Positions 48,355-58,269 of a DNA stretch of 64,000 nucleotides are shown here, one piece after another. Below the pieces are notes generated by a model that was not told where the DNA came from, made no database searches, and worked only from the letters and a program-made list of their open reading frames with translations. Where the stretch lies: assembly GCF_004345855.1 (NCBI RefSeq), contig NZ_SLXN01000006.1, positions 268,600 through 332,599 on the forward strand, in the 5' to 3' direction. The stretch is from Sphingomonas sp. BK235 (GTDB taxonomy: Bacteria > Pseudomonadota > Alphaproteobacteria > Sphingomonadales > Sphingomonadaceae). Made by a program: the position numbers and the translations under genes. How positions within the stretch are numbered: the first letter of the stretch is position 1; each line of letters starts with the position of its first letter.

Positions 48355-48807
48355 TCAGCTCACCCGGTCGATCGCGTCCATTTCCAGCCCGCCGGGCACG
48401 ATCATCAGCGGCACCGGCAGCGTCCCGGCTTCGGCGGCGAAGTGGCTCACCAGCGCGCCCGGCGCGCCGCCCGCCGCGGCGCCGAGCACCAGCGCGGCGA
48501 TCTGCGGGTTGGCCGCGATCATCTCGCGGATCACCTTGGGGCCGTCGCCGCTGCGCACCGTCAGCGACGGGCGCACGCCCGATTCCTCCAGCAGCGTGCC
48601 CGCCGCGCGCGCCACCAGCCCCTCGGCGTGCTGGCGCTGCTCCTCCTCCATCGTCGCCTGCACCCCGCCGAACGGGATGAACTCCTGCGGCGGCAGCAGC
48701 GCGAGGATCTCGACCCCGCCATTCGTCCGCACCGCGCGGCGCGCGGCGAAGCGCAGCGCGCTCAGCGCCTCGGGGGTGTCGTCGACGACGGTGAGGTAGA
48801 TGCGCAT
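48355..48807 (-). CDS. Universal stress protein (UspA family)
   Basis: This 150-residue UspA-fold protein has YLTVVDDTPEALSALRFAAR at the N-terminus and GDGPKVIREMIAANPQIAAL followed by VLGAAAG, the nucleotide-binding type of signature; the C-terminus VPLMIVPGG is typical. The ATG at 48807 is favoured. It is divergent from pdhC. An EcfG link was considered and not supported. Confidence 0.85.
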   Translation of the reverse strand: MRIYLTVVDDTPEALSALRFAARRAVRTNGGVEILALLPPQEFIPFGGVQATMEEEQRQHAEGLVARAAGTLLEESGVRPSLTVRSGDGPKVIREMIAANPQIAALVLGAAAGGAPGALVSHFAAEAGTLPVPLMIVPGGLEMDAIDRVS

Positions 48808-48960
48808 CGGTGAAGGCCCCCTGATCCAGAGGAGTTTACCGCCGCGCGACGCGCGCGCGCAAGCCGCGGGAGCGGGAGGCGAAAAGGGGGTGGGGTTGAC
48901 CCTGCGTCGCGCAACCGCGAGAGACGCGGGCAACTTCCAGGATCCGCTCGAGGACTCACG

Positions 48961-50298
48961 ATGCCCATCGAAATCAAGATGCCTGCCCTCTCGCCCACGA
49001 TGGAAGAGGGCACGCTGGCCAAGTGGCTGGTCAAGGAGGGCGACGAGGTCAAGGCGGGCGACATCATGGCCGAGATCGAGACCGACAAGGCGACGATGGA
49101 GTTCGAGGCGGTCGACGAGGGGCGCATCACCAAGATCGCGGTCGCCGAGGGCACCGACGGCGTGAAGGTCGGCACGGTGATCGCGCTGCTCGAGGGCGAG
49201 GGCGACGAGGCCGGTGAGAGCAGCCCCGCGCCGGCGGCGAAGGCGAGCGAGCCGCGTCCCTCGCCCGAGGACCCCAACAAGACCGGCAGCGAGGCCAAGG
49301 CCGCGCCCGAGGACGTCGAGGATCATGGCAAGCCGGCCGACTCGCAGGCCGCCGCCAAGCCTTCGCCGGCGCCGCAGCGCGCCGCGGGCGAGCGCGTCAA
49401 GGCCAGCCCGCTGGCGCGGCGCATCGCCGCCGACCGCGGCGTCGACCTCGCCTCGGTGAGCGGCACCGGCCCGAACGGCCGCATCGTCCGCGCCGACGTC
49501 GAGGGCGCCAAGACCGGCGCCGCCGCCCCGGCCGCGAGCACCGCCGCGCCGCAGCCGGCCGCCGCGGCCGCCGCGCCCGCGCCCAAGCCGGCGACGATCC
49601 CCGACGTGCCGCACGAGCTCACCAAGCTCAGCAACATGCGCAAGACGATCGCGCGCCGCCTGACCGAGTCGAAGCAGCAGGTGCCGCACATCTATCTCAC
49701 GGTCGACGTCGAGCTCGACAAGCTGCTCAAGCTGCGCGGCGAGCTCAACGCCGGGCTGGAGTCGCGCGGGGTGAAGCTGTCGGTCAACGACCTGCTGATC
49801 AAGGCGCTCGCGGTGGCGCTGATCCAGGTGCCCAAGTGCAACGTGATGTTCACGCCCGACCAGCTCGTCAGCTTCGGTCGCGCCGACATCTCGGTCGCGG
49901 TGTCGACCCCGGAGGGGCTGATCACGCCGGTGATCACCGAGGCGGACACCGCCTCGCTGTCGAGCATCTCGACGCGGATGAAGGACCTCGCCGCGCGCGC
50001 GCGCGACAAGAAGCTGAAGCCCGAGGAGTTCACCGGTGGCACCGCCTCGATCAGCAACATGGGCATGTTCGGGATCAAGCAGTTCGAGGCGGTGATCAAC
50101 CCGCCGCAGGGCATGATCCTGGCGATCGGCGCGGGCGAGAAGCGGCCGTGGGTGCTCAAGGACGGCACGCTCGGCGTCGCCTCGGTGATGTCGGCGACGG
50201 GCAGCTTCGACCATCGCGCGATCGACGGGGCCGACGGCGCGCAGCTGATGCAGGCGTTCAAGCAGCTCGTCGAGAACCCGCTGGCGATGCTCGCCTGA
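48961..50298 (+). CDS. pdhC: Pyruvate dehydrogenase E2, dihydrolipoyl acetyltransferase
   Basis: This 445-residue protein has one lipoyl domain (1-80, lipoylated Lys43 in EIETDKATMEFEAVDEG), an Ala/Pro linker, an E3-binding domain (about 140-175, VKASPLARRIAADRGVDLA), and the catalytic acetyltransferase domain (about 215-445) with FDHRAIDGADGAQLMQAF carrying the catalytic His. It accepts acetyl groups from E1 and passes them to CoA. The gene lies with lpdA and two small genes on one strand. E1 genes are not in the window. Confidence 0.95.
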   Translation: MPIEIKMPALSPTMEEGTLAKWLVKEGDEVKAGDIMAEIETDKATMEFEAVDEGRITKIAVAEGTDGVKVGTVIALLEGEGDEAGESSPAPAAKASEPRPSPEDPNKTGSEAKAAPEDVEDHGKPADSQAAAKPSPAPQRAAGERVKASPLARRIAADRGVDLASVSGTGPNGRIVRADVEGAKTGAAAPAASTAAPQPAAAAAAPAPKPATIPDVPHELTKLSNMRKTIARRLTESKQQVPHIYLTVDVELDKLLKLRGELNAGLESRGVKLSVNDLLIKALAVALIQVPKCNVMFTPDQLVSFGRADISVAVSTPEGLITPVITEADTASLSSISTRMKDLAARARDKKLKPEEFTGGTASISNMGMFGIKQFEAVINPPQGMILAIGAGEKRPWVLKDGTLGVASVMSATGSFDHRAIDGADGAQLMQAFKQLVENPLAMLA

Positions 50299-50311
50299 GC
50301 CGGGTCGGGCG

Positions 50312-50542
50312 ATGGCGCAGATGGAGCTGCCCGCGGTGTGGCGCGAATGGGCCTGGGGATTGCTCGCGCTCGGCGTGACCGCGCTCGTCTTCAAGGGCGC
50401 GGCGTGGAGCTACCCGCAGGGCGCGGAGACGATCTGGCTGGTCGGCGCGGGCACGATGGTGGCGGTGGCGCTGCTGGGCGCGCGCGACGTCTGGGAGGTG
50501 CAGCAGCGCGACGCGCCGCGCCGCGGGGAGACACGCGCGTGA
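50312..50542 (+). CDS. Small two-helix membrane protein
   Basis: The protein is 76 residues with two hydrophobic helices (about 13-29 WGLLALGVTALVFKG and 39-57 ETIWLVGAGTMVAVALLGA) and a polar C-terminus (VWEVQQRDAPRRGETRA). No family recognised. It lies 13 bp after pdhC and its stop overlaps the thioesterase GTG by four bases, so it is part of the same transcript. Confidence 0.6.
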   Translation: MAQMELPAVWREWAWGLLALGVTALVFKGAAWSYPQGAETIWLVGAGTMVAVALLGARDVWEVQQRDAPRRGETRA

Positions 50543-50943
50543 GCGGCGCGACCCCGTCGGCCGCGACGCCGCCGAGCAGCGCGCCGACCATCCGCGTCTC
50601 CGCCATGCCGGCCGACGCCAACGCCTATGGCGACATCTTCGGCGGCTGGCTGATGAGCCTGATGGACTCGGCCGCCGGGCTCACCGCGGCGCGGCGCGCG
50701 CGCGGTCGCGCGGTGACGATCGCGATGGACGGCATGCAGTTCCACGCGCCCGTCCACGTCGGCGACGAGGTCTCGGTCTATGCCACGATCGCGCGCGTCG
50801 GGCGTACCTCGATCGCGATCGACGTGGAGAGCTGGGCGCGCGACCGCCACGGCGAGGAATCGCGCAAGGTGACCGAGGCGCGCTTCACCTTCGTCGCGAT
50901 CGACGAGGACCGCCGCCCGCGCGAGGTTCCGCCCGCGGCGTGA
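50539..50943 (+). CDS. Hot-dog-fold acyl-CoA thioesterase (YciA-like)
   Basis: This 134-residue hotdog protein has MPADANAYGDIFGGWLMSLM followed by DSAAGLTAARRARGRAVTIAMDGMQFHAPVHVGDEV, the acyl-CoA hydrolase pattern with a catalytic Asp in the first segment. It hydrolyses acyl-CoA, probably short or medium chain. It starts at GTG overlapping the upstream gene. Between pdhC and lpdA, it may help to balance acetyl-CoA. Confidence 0.88.
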   Translation: MSGATPSAATPPSSAPTIRVSAMPADANAYGDIFGGWLMSLMDSAAGLTAARRARGRAVTIAMDGMQFHAPVHVGDEVSVYATIARVGRTSIAIDVESWARDRHGEESRKVTEARFTFVAIDEDRRPREVPPAA

Positions 50944-51019
50944 TCGATTTCCGAGGTGCGCGCGCGACCCGCGCCACCCATCTGATGGCAAACAGGGGCT
51001 GCGGCCCGGGAGTGGCGCA

Positions 51020-52414
51020 ATGGCTGACACCTACGATCTCATCGTGCTGGGCTCGGGCCCCGGCGGTTACGTCTCCGCGATCCGCGCGGCACAGCTCGGG
51101 CTCAAGGTCGCGATCGTCGAGCGCGAGCGGCTCGGCGGCATCTGTCTGAACTGGGGCTGCATCCCGACCAAGGCGCTGCTGCGCACGTCCGAGGTCTATC
51201 ACTATATGACCCATGCCGCCGATTATGGCCTCAAGGCGGAGAATGTCGGCTTCGATCTCACCAAGATCGTCGAGCGCAGCCGCAAGGTCGCGGGCCAGCT
51301 CAACGCCGGCGTCAAAGGCCTGATGAAGAAGAATAAGGTGACGGTGGTCGAGGGCGTCGGCGCGCTCACCGGCAAGGGGAAGCTCAGCGTCAAGCAGGGC
51401 GGCGGCACGGTCGAGCTCGCGGCCAAGCACATCATCGTCGCCACCGGCGCGCGCGCGCGCGACCTGCCCTTCGCCAAGGCCGACGGCAAGCGCATCTGGA
51501 CCTATCGCCACGCGATGGTGCCCGAGGAGATGCCCACCAAGCTGCTGGTCATCGGCTCGGGCGCGATCGGGATCGAGTTCGCCAGCTTCTACAACGACAT
51601 GGGCGCGGACGTCACGGTCGTGGAGATGCTGCCGCGGATCCTGCCGGTGGAGGACGAGGAGGTCAGTGCCTTCATGGAGAAGCGCCTCACCAAGGAGGGG
51701 ATCAAGATCCTCACCGGCGCCGGCGTGGAGAAGATCGAGACCGGCGCATCGGCGGTGAAGGCGACGATCAAGGGCAAGGACGGCAAGAGCGCGACGGAGG
51801 AATATAGCCACGTCGTCGTCGCGATCGGCATCGTCCCCAACACCGAGAACATCGGGCTGGAGACGCTCGGCGTGCAGACCGAGCGCGGCCACATCAAGGT
51901 CGACGGCTATGGCCGCACCAACGTCGAGGGGATCTACGCGATCGGTGACGTCACCGGCGCGCCCTGGCTGGCGCACAAGGCGAGCCACGAGGGCGTCGTC
52001 TGCGTCGAGAAGATCGCGGGGCAGGACCCGCACCCGTTCGAGACGTGGAACATCCCGGGCTGCACCTACTCGCGCCCGCAGGTCGCGAGCGTGGGGCTCA
52101 CCGAGGCCAAGGCCAAGGAGAGCGGGCGCCAGGTGAAGGTCGGCAAGTTCCCCTTCATCGGCAACGGCAAGGCGATCGCGCTCGGCGAGGCGGACGGCTT
52201 CGTGAAGACGGTGTTCGACGCCAGGACCGGCGAGCTGCTCGGCGCGCACATGGTCGGCGCCGAGGTGACCGAGCTGATCCAGGGCTATGTCGTCGCGCGC
52301 CAGCTCGAGACCACCGAGCACGAGCTGATGGAGACGGTGTTCGCGCACCCGACGCTGAGCGAGATGATGCACGAGAGCGTGCTCGGCGCCTACAACCGCG
52401 CATTGCACATCTGA
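51020..52414 (+). CDS. lpdA: Dihydrolipoyl dehydrogenase (E3)
   Basis: This 464-residue flavoprotein disulfide reductase has the FAD motif LIVLGSGPGGYVSAIRAAQLG, redox-active Cys42/Cys47 in GGICLNWGCIPTK, NAD-binding VIGSGAIGIEFASFY, and the C-terminal dimer His-Glu in HPTLSEMMHESVLGAYN. It reoxidises lipoyl groups on E2 (PdhC). It lies 76 bp after the thioesterase. Confidence 0.96.
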   Translation: MADTYDLIVLGSGPGGYVSAIRAAQLGLKVAIVERERLGGICLNWGCIPTKALLRTSEVYHYMTHAADYGLKAENVGFDLTKIVERSRKVAGQLNAGVKGLMKKNKVTVVEGVGALTGKGKLSVKQGGGTVELAAKHIIVATGARARDLPFAKADGKRIWTYRHAMVPEEMPTKLLVIGSGAIGIEFASFYNDMGADVTVVEMLPRILPVEDEEVSAFMEKRLTKEGIKILTGAGVEKIETGASAVKATIKGKDGKSATEEYSHVVVAIGIVPNTENIGLETLGVQTERGHIKVDGYGRTNVEGIYAIGDVTGAPWLAHKASHEGVVCVEKIAGQDPHPFETWNIPGCTYSRPQVASVGLTEAKAKESGRQVKVGKFPFIGNGKAIALGEADGFVKTVFDARTGELLGAHMVGAEVTELIQGYVVARQLETTEHELMETVFAHPTLSEMMHESVLGAYNRALHI

Positions 52415-52459
52415 CCCGCGGCGGCGCGCGACGCGCGGGCGCGTCCTATAATCGGCCAT

Positions 52460-53884
52460 ATGATCTATGCGTCGCGCCCCGCCCGCTATCCGCTCATCAT
52501 CGCCGCCGCGCTGTGGCTGGCGTCGCTGGTCGTGTTCGCACCCGGCGTCGCCGAATATGACACGGTCGAGCAGTTCCGCCAGGTTCTGAGCGGCCATTAC
52601 GATGACTGGCACCCGCCGGTCATGGCGTGGCTGTGGCGCCGGCTGTTGCCGTTCGGCGACGGCGCCACCCCGCTGCTGGTGTTCCAGCTCACCGGTTACT
52701 GGCTCGGCCTGGGGCTGATCGCGGGCGCGCTGGCGCGCGCGGGGCGCGCGGGATCGGGCTGGATGATGCTGCTGATCGGCCTGCTGCCGCTCTTCCTCGG
52801 CTGGCAGGTCGTGGTGCTCAAGGATACGCAGCTCGTCGGCGCCGCGCTGGGCGGGACCGGGCTGGTCGCCTGGTGGCGGCTCCGCGATCGTCCCGTGCCG
52901 GCCGCGGCGCTGCTGCTCGCGGCGCTGCTGTTCGGCTATGCGCTGCTTGTGCGCGCCAATGCGGCCTTCGCGCTGGCGCCGCTGATCGCCGGGTTGCTGC
53001 CGACGCGGCGGGTCGGCGAGCTGGTCGTCACCGCCGCCATCTTCATCGCGCTGACGCTCGCGGTGGCGGGACCGGTCAATCACCAGCTGATCGGCGCGCG
53101 CCCGAGCGGAATGGAGAAGACCCAGCCGCTCTATGACCTCGCCGGTATCGCGGTACGCGCGCCCGGCTCGCGTGCGGTCGGCCTCTCGCACGAGGCGGGC
53201 ATGGCCCTGCGCGCGCATCATTGCGTCACGCCTTATTTCTGGGATCCGCTCGGCGACGTGCCCGCCTGTGTCGCGGCGGTGAGGCCGCTCCAGGCGCAAC
53301 CCGCGGGCGACCTGTATCTGCGGCTCGCCAACGCCGCGCTCCATCATCCGCTCGCGTATCTCGCGCAGCGCGTGGCGCATTGGAACATGACCGAGCGCTG
53401 GCTCGTGCCCGCGCGTCTCCCCGGCGCCGCCCCCGAGGCCGGGAGCGAGCCCAACCGGCTCGGGCTGGCGAGCCCCGGCGCCGAGGCACAGCATTGGCAA
53501 TGGCTCGCGGCGCAGGTGGCGCTGACCCCGATCGCCTGGCCGTTCGCCTGGCTGCTGCTGGCGCTGCTGCTGCTCGTGGGGACGCGGCGCTGGCGGCCCT
53601 CGCCGACGCGGCAGCTCGCGATCGCGCTGCTCGCCTCCGCGATCACGCTGGAATTCAGCTTCGTCGCGATCTCGATCGCGACCGATCTGCGCTATCATCT
53701 CTGGCCGATGCTCGCGACCGCGCTGGCCGCGGTGCTGCTCGCGGACACCTATCCGCTGCGGCGTGTTCCGGGATGGATGATGTTGCTCGCGGCGCTCTGC
53801 GTCGCGGCCGGGGTGGTGCAGCGCGCCGTCCTGCCGACACCGCCGCTCGACTATGAGGCGCTGCTGCACTGGTGCCGCCGCTGA
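52460..53884 (+). CDS. Polytopic membrane protein, glycosyltransferase GT-C-like
   Basis: The protein is 474 residues with about ten hydrophobic helices. An early EYDTVEQFRQVLSGHYDDWH followed by PPVMAWLWRRLLP resembles the D-containing first periplasmic loop of GT-C type transferases, and ATDLRYHLWPMLATALA near the end is like the RY..P segment in that class. A long loop (about residues 220-330) has two Cys. Function unknown; no polysaccharide genes are nearby. It begins at an ATG 45 bp after lpdA. Confidence 0.6.
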   Translation: MIYASRPARYPLIIAAALWLASLVVFAPGVAEYDTVEQFRQVLSGHYDDWHPPVMAWLWRRLLPFGDGATPLLVFQLTGYWLGLGLIAGALARAGRAGSGWMMLLIGLLPLFLGWQVVVLKDTQLVGAALGGTGLVAWWRLRDRPVPAAALLLAALLFGYALLVRANAAFALAPLIAGLLPTRRVGELVVTAAIFIALTLAVAGPVNHQLIGARPSGMEKTQPLYDLAGIAVRAPGSRAVGLSHEAGMALRAHHCVTPYFWDPLGDVPACVAAVRPLQAQPAGDLYLRLANAALHHPLAYLAQRVAHWNMTERWLVPARLPGAAPEAGSEPNRLGLASPGAEAQHWQWLAAQVALTPIAWPFAWLLLALLLLVGTRRWRPSPTRQLAIALLASAITLEFSFVAISIATDLRYHLWPMLATALAAVLLADTYPLRRVPGWMMLLAALCVAAGVVQRAVLPTPPLDYEALLHWCRR

Positions 53885-54187
53885 GCCTGCTGCCAGCCTA
53901 AAGTCTGACACAGCCCGGTTGAACCGTGCTCCTGCGGAAGCAGGAGCGCCCCCCAGGTTCACGCGAGGTGGATCACTCGCCAGCGTGTGGGCAGATGGCC
54001 CCGCGCTCTCCCGAGCCGGTCGAGCTGCTGGTGCCATCAGTGTCGTACCCGCCGTCGCGGTGCACCCGTCCCGATTCGCGCCGGTCCCTTGGCCACGCGC
54101 TTTTGGGCGTCCCCGGCGCCTTTTCGCCGGTCGGCGCGTTGTGCCGGTGATGCAACGACTTGACCTTTCCGCGGCGCGCTCGCGCGC
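53885..54187. other. Gene-free interval with one short palindrome
   Basis: These 303 bp hold no convincing gene. The only structured element is the perfect hairpin GCTCCTGCGGAAGCAGGAGC at 53928-53947, the same family as the units at 21.7 and 39.1 kb. The rest carries only short open frames without ribosome sites. Confidence 0.55.
53928..53947. repeat. Short palindrome of the TCCTGCG...GCAGGA family
   Basis: The sequence GCTCCTGCGGAAGCAGGAGC is a perfect hairpin with an 8-bp stem and a 4-nt loop, and matches the units at 21716, 21769 and 39145. Confidence 0.7.
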
Positions 54188-55306
54188 ATGAACCGGCTCG
54201 CTCCCGACGAGCCCGACGCGCGCTTCATCCGGCGCGTTCTGTGGCTGGTGTTGATCGTTGCGGTGCTGGCGGCCCTCTATTTCGCGCGACACCTGCTGAT
54301 CCTCGCCTTCGGCTCGATGCTGATCGCGATCATCATCCACGCCATCGCCGAGGTCTATGCCACCCGCACGCGATTGAGCCCGCGTGCCGCGATGGCGGCG
54401 GCGATCGCCAGCGTGCTCGCCTTCCTGGGGCTGCTCGGCTGGCTGTTCGGCGTCGAGTTCCGCGCGCAGGTCAACACCCTGGTCGTGGCGCTGCCGGGGC
54501 TGCTCGGCCAGCTCCAGGCCTATATGTCGCAGAGCCCGGTGGGCGAGAAAGTGGCGGACGCGGTCCAGGCCGCCTTCGCGGGCAGCCGCGTGGCGCAGGA
54601 TATCGGCGAGATCGTGCGCGGCGCGGGCGAGCTGCTGCTCAATGCGGTGCTGGTCCTCTTCGGCGCGATCTTCTTCGCGGTCGATCCCAAGGTGTATGAG
54701 CGCGGCTTCCTGCTGCTGGTGCCGCCGTCGAAGCGCGCCGCGGTGGAGGACGCGCTGGGCGACGTCGCCTCGACGCTGCTGCTGTGGCTTCGCGCGCAGC
54801 TGATCCAGATGACCGCGATGGGCGCGATGGTCGGCATCGGCCTGTGGATCGCCGGCGTGCCGTCGCCCGCGCTGCTGGGTCTGCTGACCGGCCTGTCCGA
54901 GTTCATCCCCTATGTCGGCCCGGTCGCGGCGATGCTGCCCGCGCTCGGGCTGGCGGCGACTCGCGGCACCGACCAGCTCGTCTGGGCGCTGGCGGTGTTC
55001 GCGGTGGTGCGGGTCGTCCAGACCAATTTCGTGACCCCGTTCGTCACCAGCCGCGTGATCGCGATCCCGCCCGCGCTCAGCCTGTTCGCGATCATCGGCA
55101 CCGGTGCGGTGTTCGGCCTGTTCGGCCTGTTCTTCTCCGGCGGCATCCTCGTCGTCGGCTTCACGCTGGTGCGCAGCCTGTACCTGCGCGAAGTGCTGGG
55201 CGAAGACATACCCCGCTCGCGCGAGCGCACGCTGTTCACCGCCAAGGGCACCCCGCGCTCGCCGAAAGAGGATGAAGATTCGAGTTTAACGGAACGTCCG
55301 GATTAA
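54188..55306 (+). CDS. AI-2E/PerM-family membrane transporter
   Basis: This 372-residue protein has about seven helices: two near the N-terminus (WLVLIVAVLAALYFARHLLI), a soluble helical segment (about 90-150), then GLLTGLSEFIPYVGPVAAML, the conserved PxxGP region of the family, and a hydrophobic C-terminal half. Members include putative autoinducer-2 exporters and Na+/H+ antiporters, so the substrate cannot be named. The stop codon lies inside the CtrA box of the next gene. Confidence 0.85.
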   Translation: MNRLAPDEPDARFIRRVLWLVLIVAVLAALYFARHLLILAFGSMLIAIIIHAIAEVYATRTRLSPRAAMAAAIASVLAFLGLLGWLFGVEFRAQVNTLVVALPGLLGQLQAYMSQSPVGEKVADAVQAAFAGSRVAQDIGEIVRGAGELLLNAVLVLFGAIFFAVDPKVYERGFLLLVPPSKRAAVEDALGDVASTLLLWLRAQLIQMTAMGAMVGIGLWIAGVPSPALLGLLTGLSEFIPYVGPVAAMLPALGLAATRGTDQLVWALAVFAVVRVVQTNFVTPFVTSRVIAIPPALSLFAIIGTGAVFGLFGLFFSGGILVVGFTLVRSLYLREVLGEDIPRSRERTLFTAKGTPRSPKEDEDSSLTERPD

Positions 55307-55317
55307 GTGGGAATTAA
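55277..55317 (+). promoter_or_regulatory. CtrA box and GANTC methylation site in the ctrA promoter
   Basis: A GATTC (GANTC) at 55277-55281 is followed by TTAAGTGGGAATTAA at 55303-55317, i.e. TTAA-N7-TTAA, the full CtrA recognition sequence. In Caulobacter the ctrA promoter combines a GANTC site methylated by CcrM with CtrA boxes for autoregulation; the same arrangement appears here, 90-130 bp before the start codon. Confidence 0.65.
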
Positions 55318-55403
55318 CCTTTCTGGTTCAGAAGCCATTGGGTATGAACGTAGCGAAGCGCGGGTGACACGATCTACCGCGTTGACGAACCGGGGAATTG
55401 CCG

Positions 55404-56099
<696 letters not shown>

Positions 56100-56122
56100 T
56101 CCGCGTCCCGGCTCGATGACAG

Positions 56123-56165
56123 GACGGCCGCCGCACTCCCCGGTGCGGCGGCCGTCGTGCGTTTT
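56123..56165 (+). terminator. Rho-independent terminator of ctrA
   Basis: A 14-bp perfect stem (GACGGCCGCCGCAC / GTGCGGCGGCCGTC) with a 6-nt loop is followed by GTGCGTTTT. It lies 23 bp past the ctrA stop. Confidence 0.85.
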
Positions 56166-56335
56166 GGGAGAGGGGCGAGCACCCGCGCTACTGGCCGGAC
56201 TCACCGCTCGGCGAACCGGCGCCGCTCACCGCGGTCGGGCTAGAATCTCGGGCTGACGAATCGTCCGGGCCGACGTGTCCGTCGCGCCTGTGACCGTCGA
56301 ACCCTCCAGCGGGCGCCTGCGGGCGCCCCGTCGTC

Positions 56336-57277
56336 TTATTCGACGAAGGGCTCGACGCTGATATGTCGCCCGCGCAGGAACGCGTCCGCCACCAGCCGCA
56401 GCGGTGCGACGTCGACGTCGGACTCGCCGGCGCGGACGATCTCGGCGAAGCGGCGGTACAGGCCCGGATATTCGCCGTGCAGCGCGGCGTCGTGCGCCAG
56501 CGCCTCGGCGCCGTCGATCGTCAGCACCGAGCCACCCTTGGCGAGCAGCAGCGTGCCCGCGTCGGTCTCCACCTCGATGTCCCAATGCTGCGGACCTTCC
56601 TGGCGGAAGTCGAGGTCCATCGCGACCGCGCTGCCCGCGGTGTCGCGGAAGGCGACGCGCGCGGCGATCGGCGCGGCGCGGTTCGACGGCACGTCCAGCT
56701 CGGCGGTCTCGACGAAGAAGGGGCGCGGCAGGATCCGTGTCGCGATCGACAGCGCGTTGATGCCGGGATCGAACACGCCGAAGCCGCCCGGTTCCCAGAT
56801 CCAGTCCTGCCCCGGGTGCCAGACGCGCACATCCTCGCGCCAGGTGATCGTTGCCCGCTTCACCGCGCGGCCGGCGAGCCACGCCCGCGCGGGCTCGACC
56901 CCGTCGGCGTAGCGCGAGTGCCAACTGGCGAACAGGCTGACGCCGCGTGCCGTCGCGGCGTCGCGCAGTGCGGTGACCTCGGCCAGCGTCGCGCCCGGCG
57001 GCTTCTCGAGGAAGACGTGCCACCCTTGCTCGATCGCGAACTGCGCGATGGCGCGGCGCACCTGCGGCGGGGTGCAGAGCGCGACCGCGTCGACCGCGAC
57101 CTCGCTCGCCGCCAGCGCCTCGACGTTGGGGAAGAAGGGCAGGCCGTCGACCGGCTCGCCGTGGCGGCTGACCGTCGCGACCAGCTCGATGTCGTCGTTG
57201 CCGGCGATCGCGGGAAGGTGCTGGTCATGCGCGATCTTGCCCATGCCGACCAGCGCGAGGCGGATGCGGGCGCTCAC
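56336..57277 (-). CDS. D-galactose 1-dehydrogenase (Gfo/Idh/MocA family)
   Basis: This 313-residue protein has an N-terminal Rossmann domain (LALVGMGKIAHDQHLPAIAG, LCTPPQVRRAIAQFAIEQGW, FLEKPPGATLAEV) and a C-terminal beta domain (WEPGGFGVFDPGINALS). It resembles the galactose/arabinose dehydrogenases of rhizobia and Azospirillum, which make the sugar lactone with NAD(P)+. It starts at GTG and its stop is followed by no other cluster gene. It is the last gene of a four-gene minus-strand operon with four-base overlaps throughout. Confidence 0.8.
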   Translation of the reverse strand: MSARIRLALVGMGKIAHDQHLPAIAGNDDIELVATVSRHGEPVDGLPFFPNVEALAASEVAVDAVALCTPPQVRRAIAQFAIEQGWHVFLEKPPGATLAEVTALRDAATARGVSLFASWHSRYADGVEPARAWLAGRAVKRATITWREDVRVWHPGQDWIWEPGGFGVFDPGINALSIATRILPRPFFVETAELDVPSNRAAPIAARVAFRDTAGSAVAMDLDFRQEGPQHWDIEVETDAGTLLLAKGGSVLTIDGAEALAHDAALHGEYPGLYRRFAEIVRAGESDVDVAPLRLVADAFLRGRHISVEPFVE

Positions 57278-58269
57278 AGCGCGCGCACCTGCACCGGCGC
57301 GTCGGGCGCGTTGGTCAGCGGGTTGCGCAGCGGTAGCGCGAACGGCGCGGCGCTGATCTCGAACACGTCGCCCGGCTGGGTCTTGACCCCGTCAGCCACC
57401 GACAAGGTCGCGGTGCCGAAGAAATGGACGTGGACGTCGCCGGGGCGGCGGAAGCCGGCGTACTTGAAATGATGGTGCTCAAGGTTGGCGAGGTGGTGCG
57501 ACATATTGTCCTCGCCGGTCAGGAACGGCTTCTCCCACAAAGTCGCGCCATCGCGGACGATGCGGCTGGTGCCGCGGATGTCCGCCGGCGGCGTGCCGAG
57601 CAGCAGCTCGGGGCCGAGCGCGGCCTGGCGCAGCTTGGAATGCGCGAGCCACAGGTAATTGTGCTTCTCGGTGACATGGTCGCTGAACTCGTTGGCGAGC
57701 GCGACGCCGAGGCGATAGGGCGTGCCGTCCTCGCCGATCAGGTAGATGCCGGCGAGCTCGGGCTCCTCGCCGCCGTCCTGCGCGAAGGCGGGCGAGGCGA
57801 GCGGCGCCTCGGGCGCCACCAGCGACTGGCCGTCGCCCTTGTAGAACCACTCGGGCTGCTGGCCGACCGCGCCCGCGGCGGGCTTGCCGCCCGCGACGCC
57901 TTCCAGGAACATCCGCATCGAGTCGGTCTGGTGCGCGGCGTCGGCCGCCGCCTTGTGCATCTTGTCGCGCCCCTCGGCCGAGCCGAGATGGGTCAGCCCG
58001 GTGCCCGCGAGCAGCAGCCGCGCGCCATCCTCATGGTCGATCGCGGGGAGCAGGCGCTTGGCGTCGAGCTCGGCGGCAAGGTCGACCGCCTCGTCGGTGC
58101 GCCGCGCCGCGGCGGCCGCGGCGAGCGTGGTGCCGCGCGCGATCGCCTCCAGCGCCAGCTCACGCGCGGTGGCGACGCCGTCGAGGAAGTGTGCGGCATC
58201 GCCCTCGGCGAGGATAACGCGGCGGCGACCGTCGTCGCCGCGGTGCTGGAGCAGGCGGGTGAAGCTCAT
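57274..58269 (-). CDS. Fumarylacetoacetate-hydrolase-fold protein (GguC/AraD1-like)
   Basis: This 331-residue protein has the FAH catalytic core in its second half: YLIGEDGTPYRLGVALANEF, with acidic metal ligands, and FLTGEDNMSHHLANLEHHHF. It resembles GguC/AraD1 of sugar-acid operons, where such enzymes dehydrate 2-keto-3-deoxy-arabonate or related acids. In this cluster it may serve an L-arabinose branch or a side reaction on KDGal. ATG at 58269 overlaps the aldolase stop. Confidence 0.7.
   Translation of the reverse strand: MSFTRLLQHRGDDGRRRVILAEGDAAHFLDGVATARELALEAIARGTTLAAAAAARRTDEAVDLAAELDAKRLLPAIDHEDGARLLLAGTGLTHLGSAEGRDKMHKAAADAAHQTDSMRMFLEGVAGGKPAAGAVGQQPEWFYKGDGQSLVAPEAPLASPAFAQDGGEEPELAGIYLIGEDGTPYRLGVALANEFSDHVTEKHNYLWLAHSKLRQAALGPELLLGTPPADIRGTSRIVRDGATLWEKPFLTGEDNMSHHLANLEHHHFKYAGFRRPGDVHVHFFGTATLSVADGVKTQPGDVFEISAAPFALPLRNPLTNAPDAPVQVRAL

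Noticed and set aside
48808..48960. GGAAG...GTT in front of the universal stress protein gene, considered as EcfG control.
   Set aside because: The -35 has a mismatch and the spacing is 18 nt, so the match is no better than chance.
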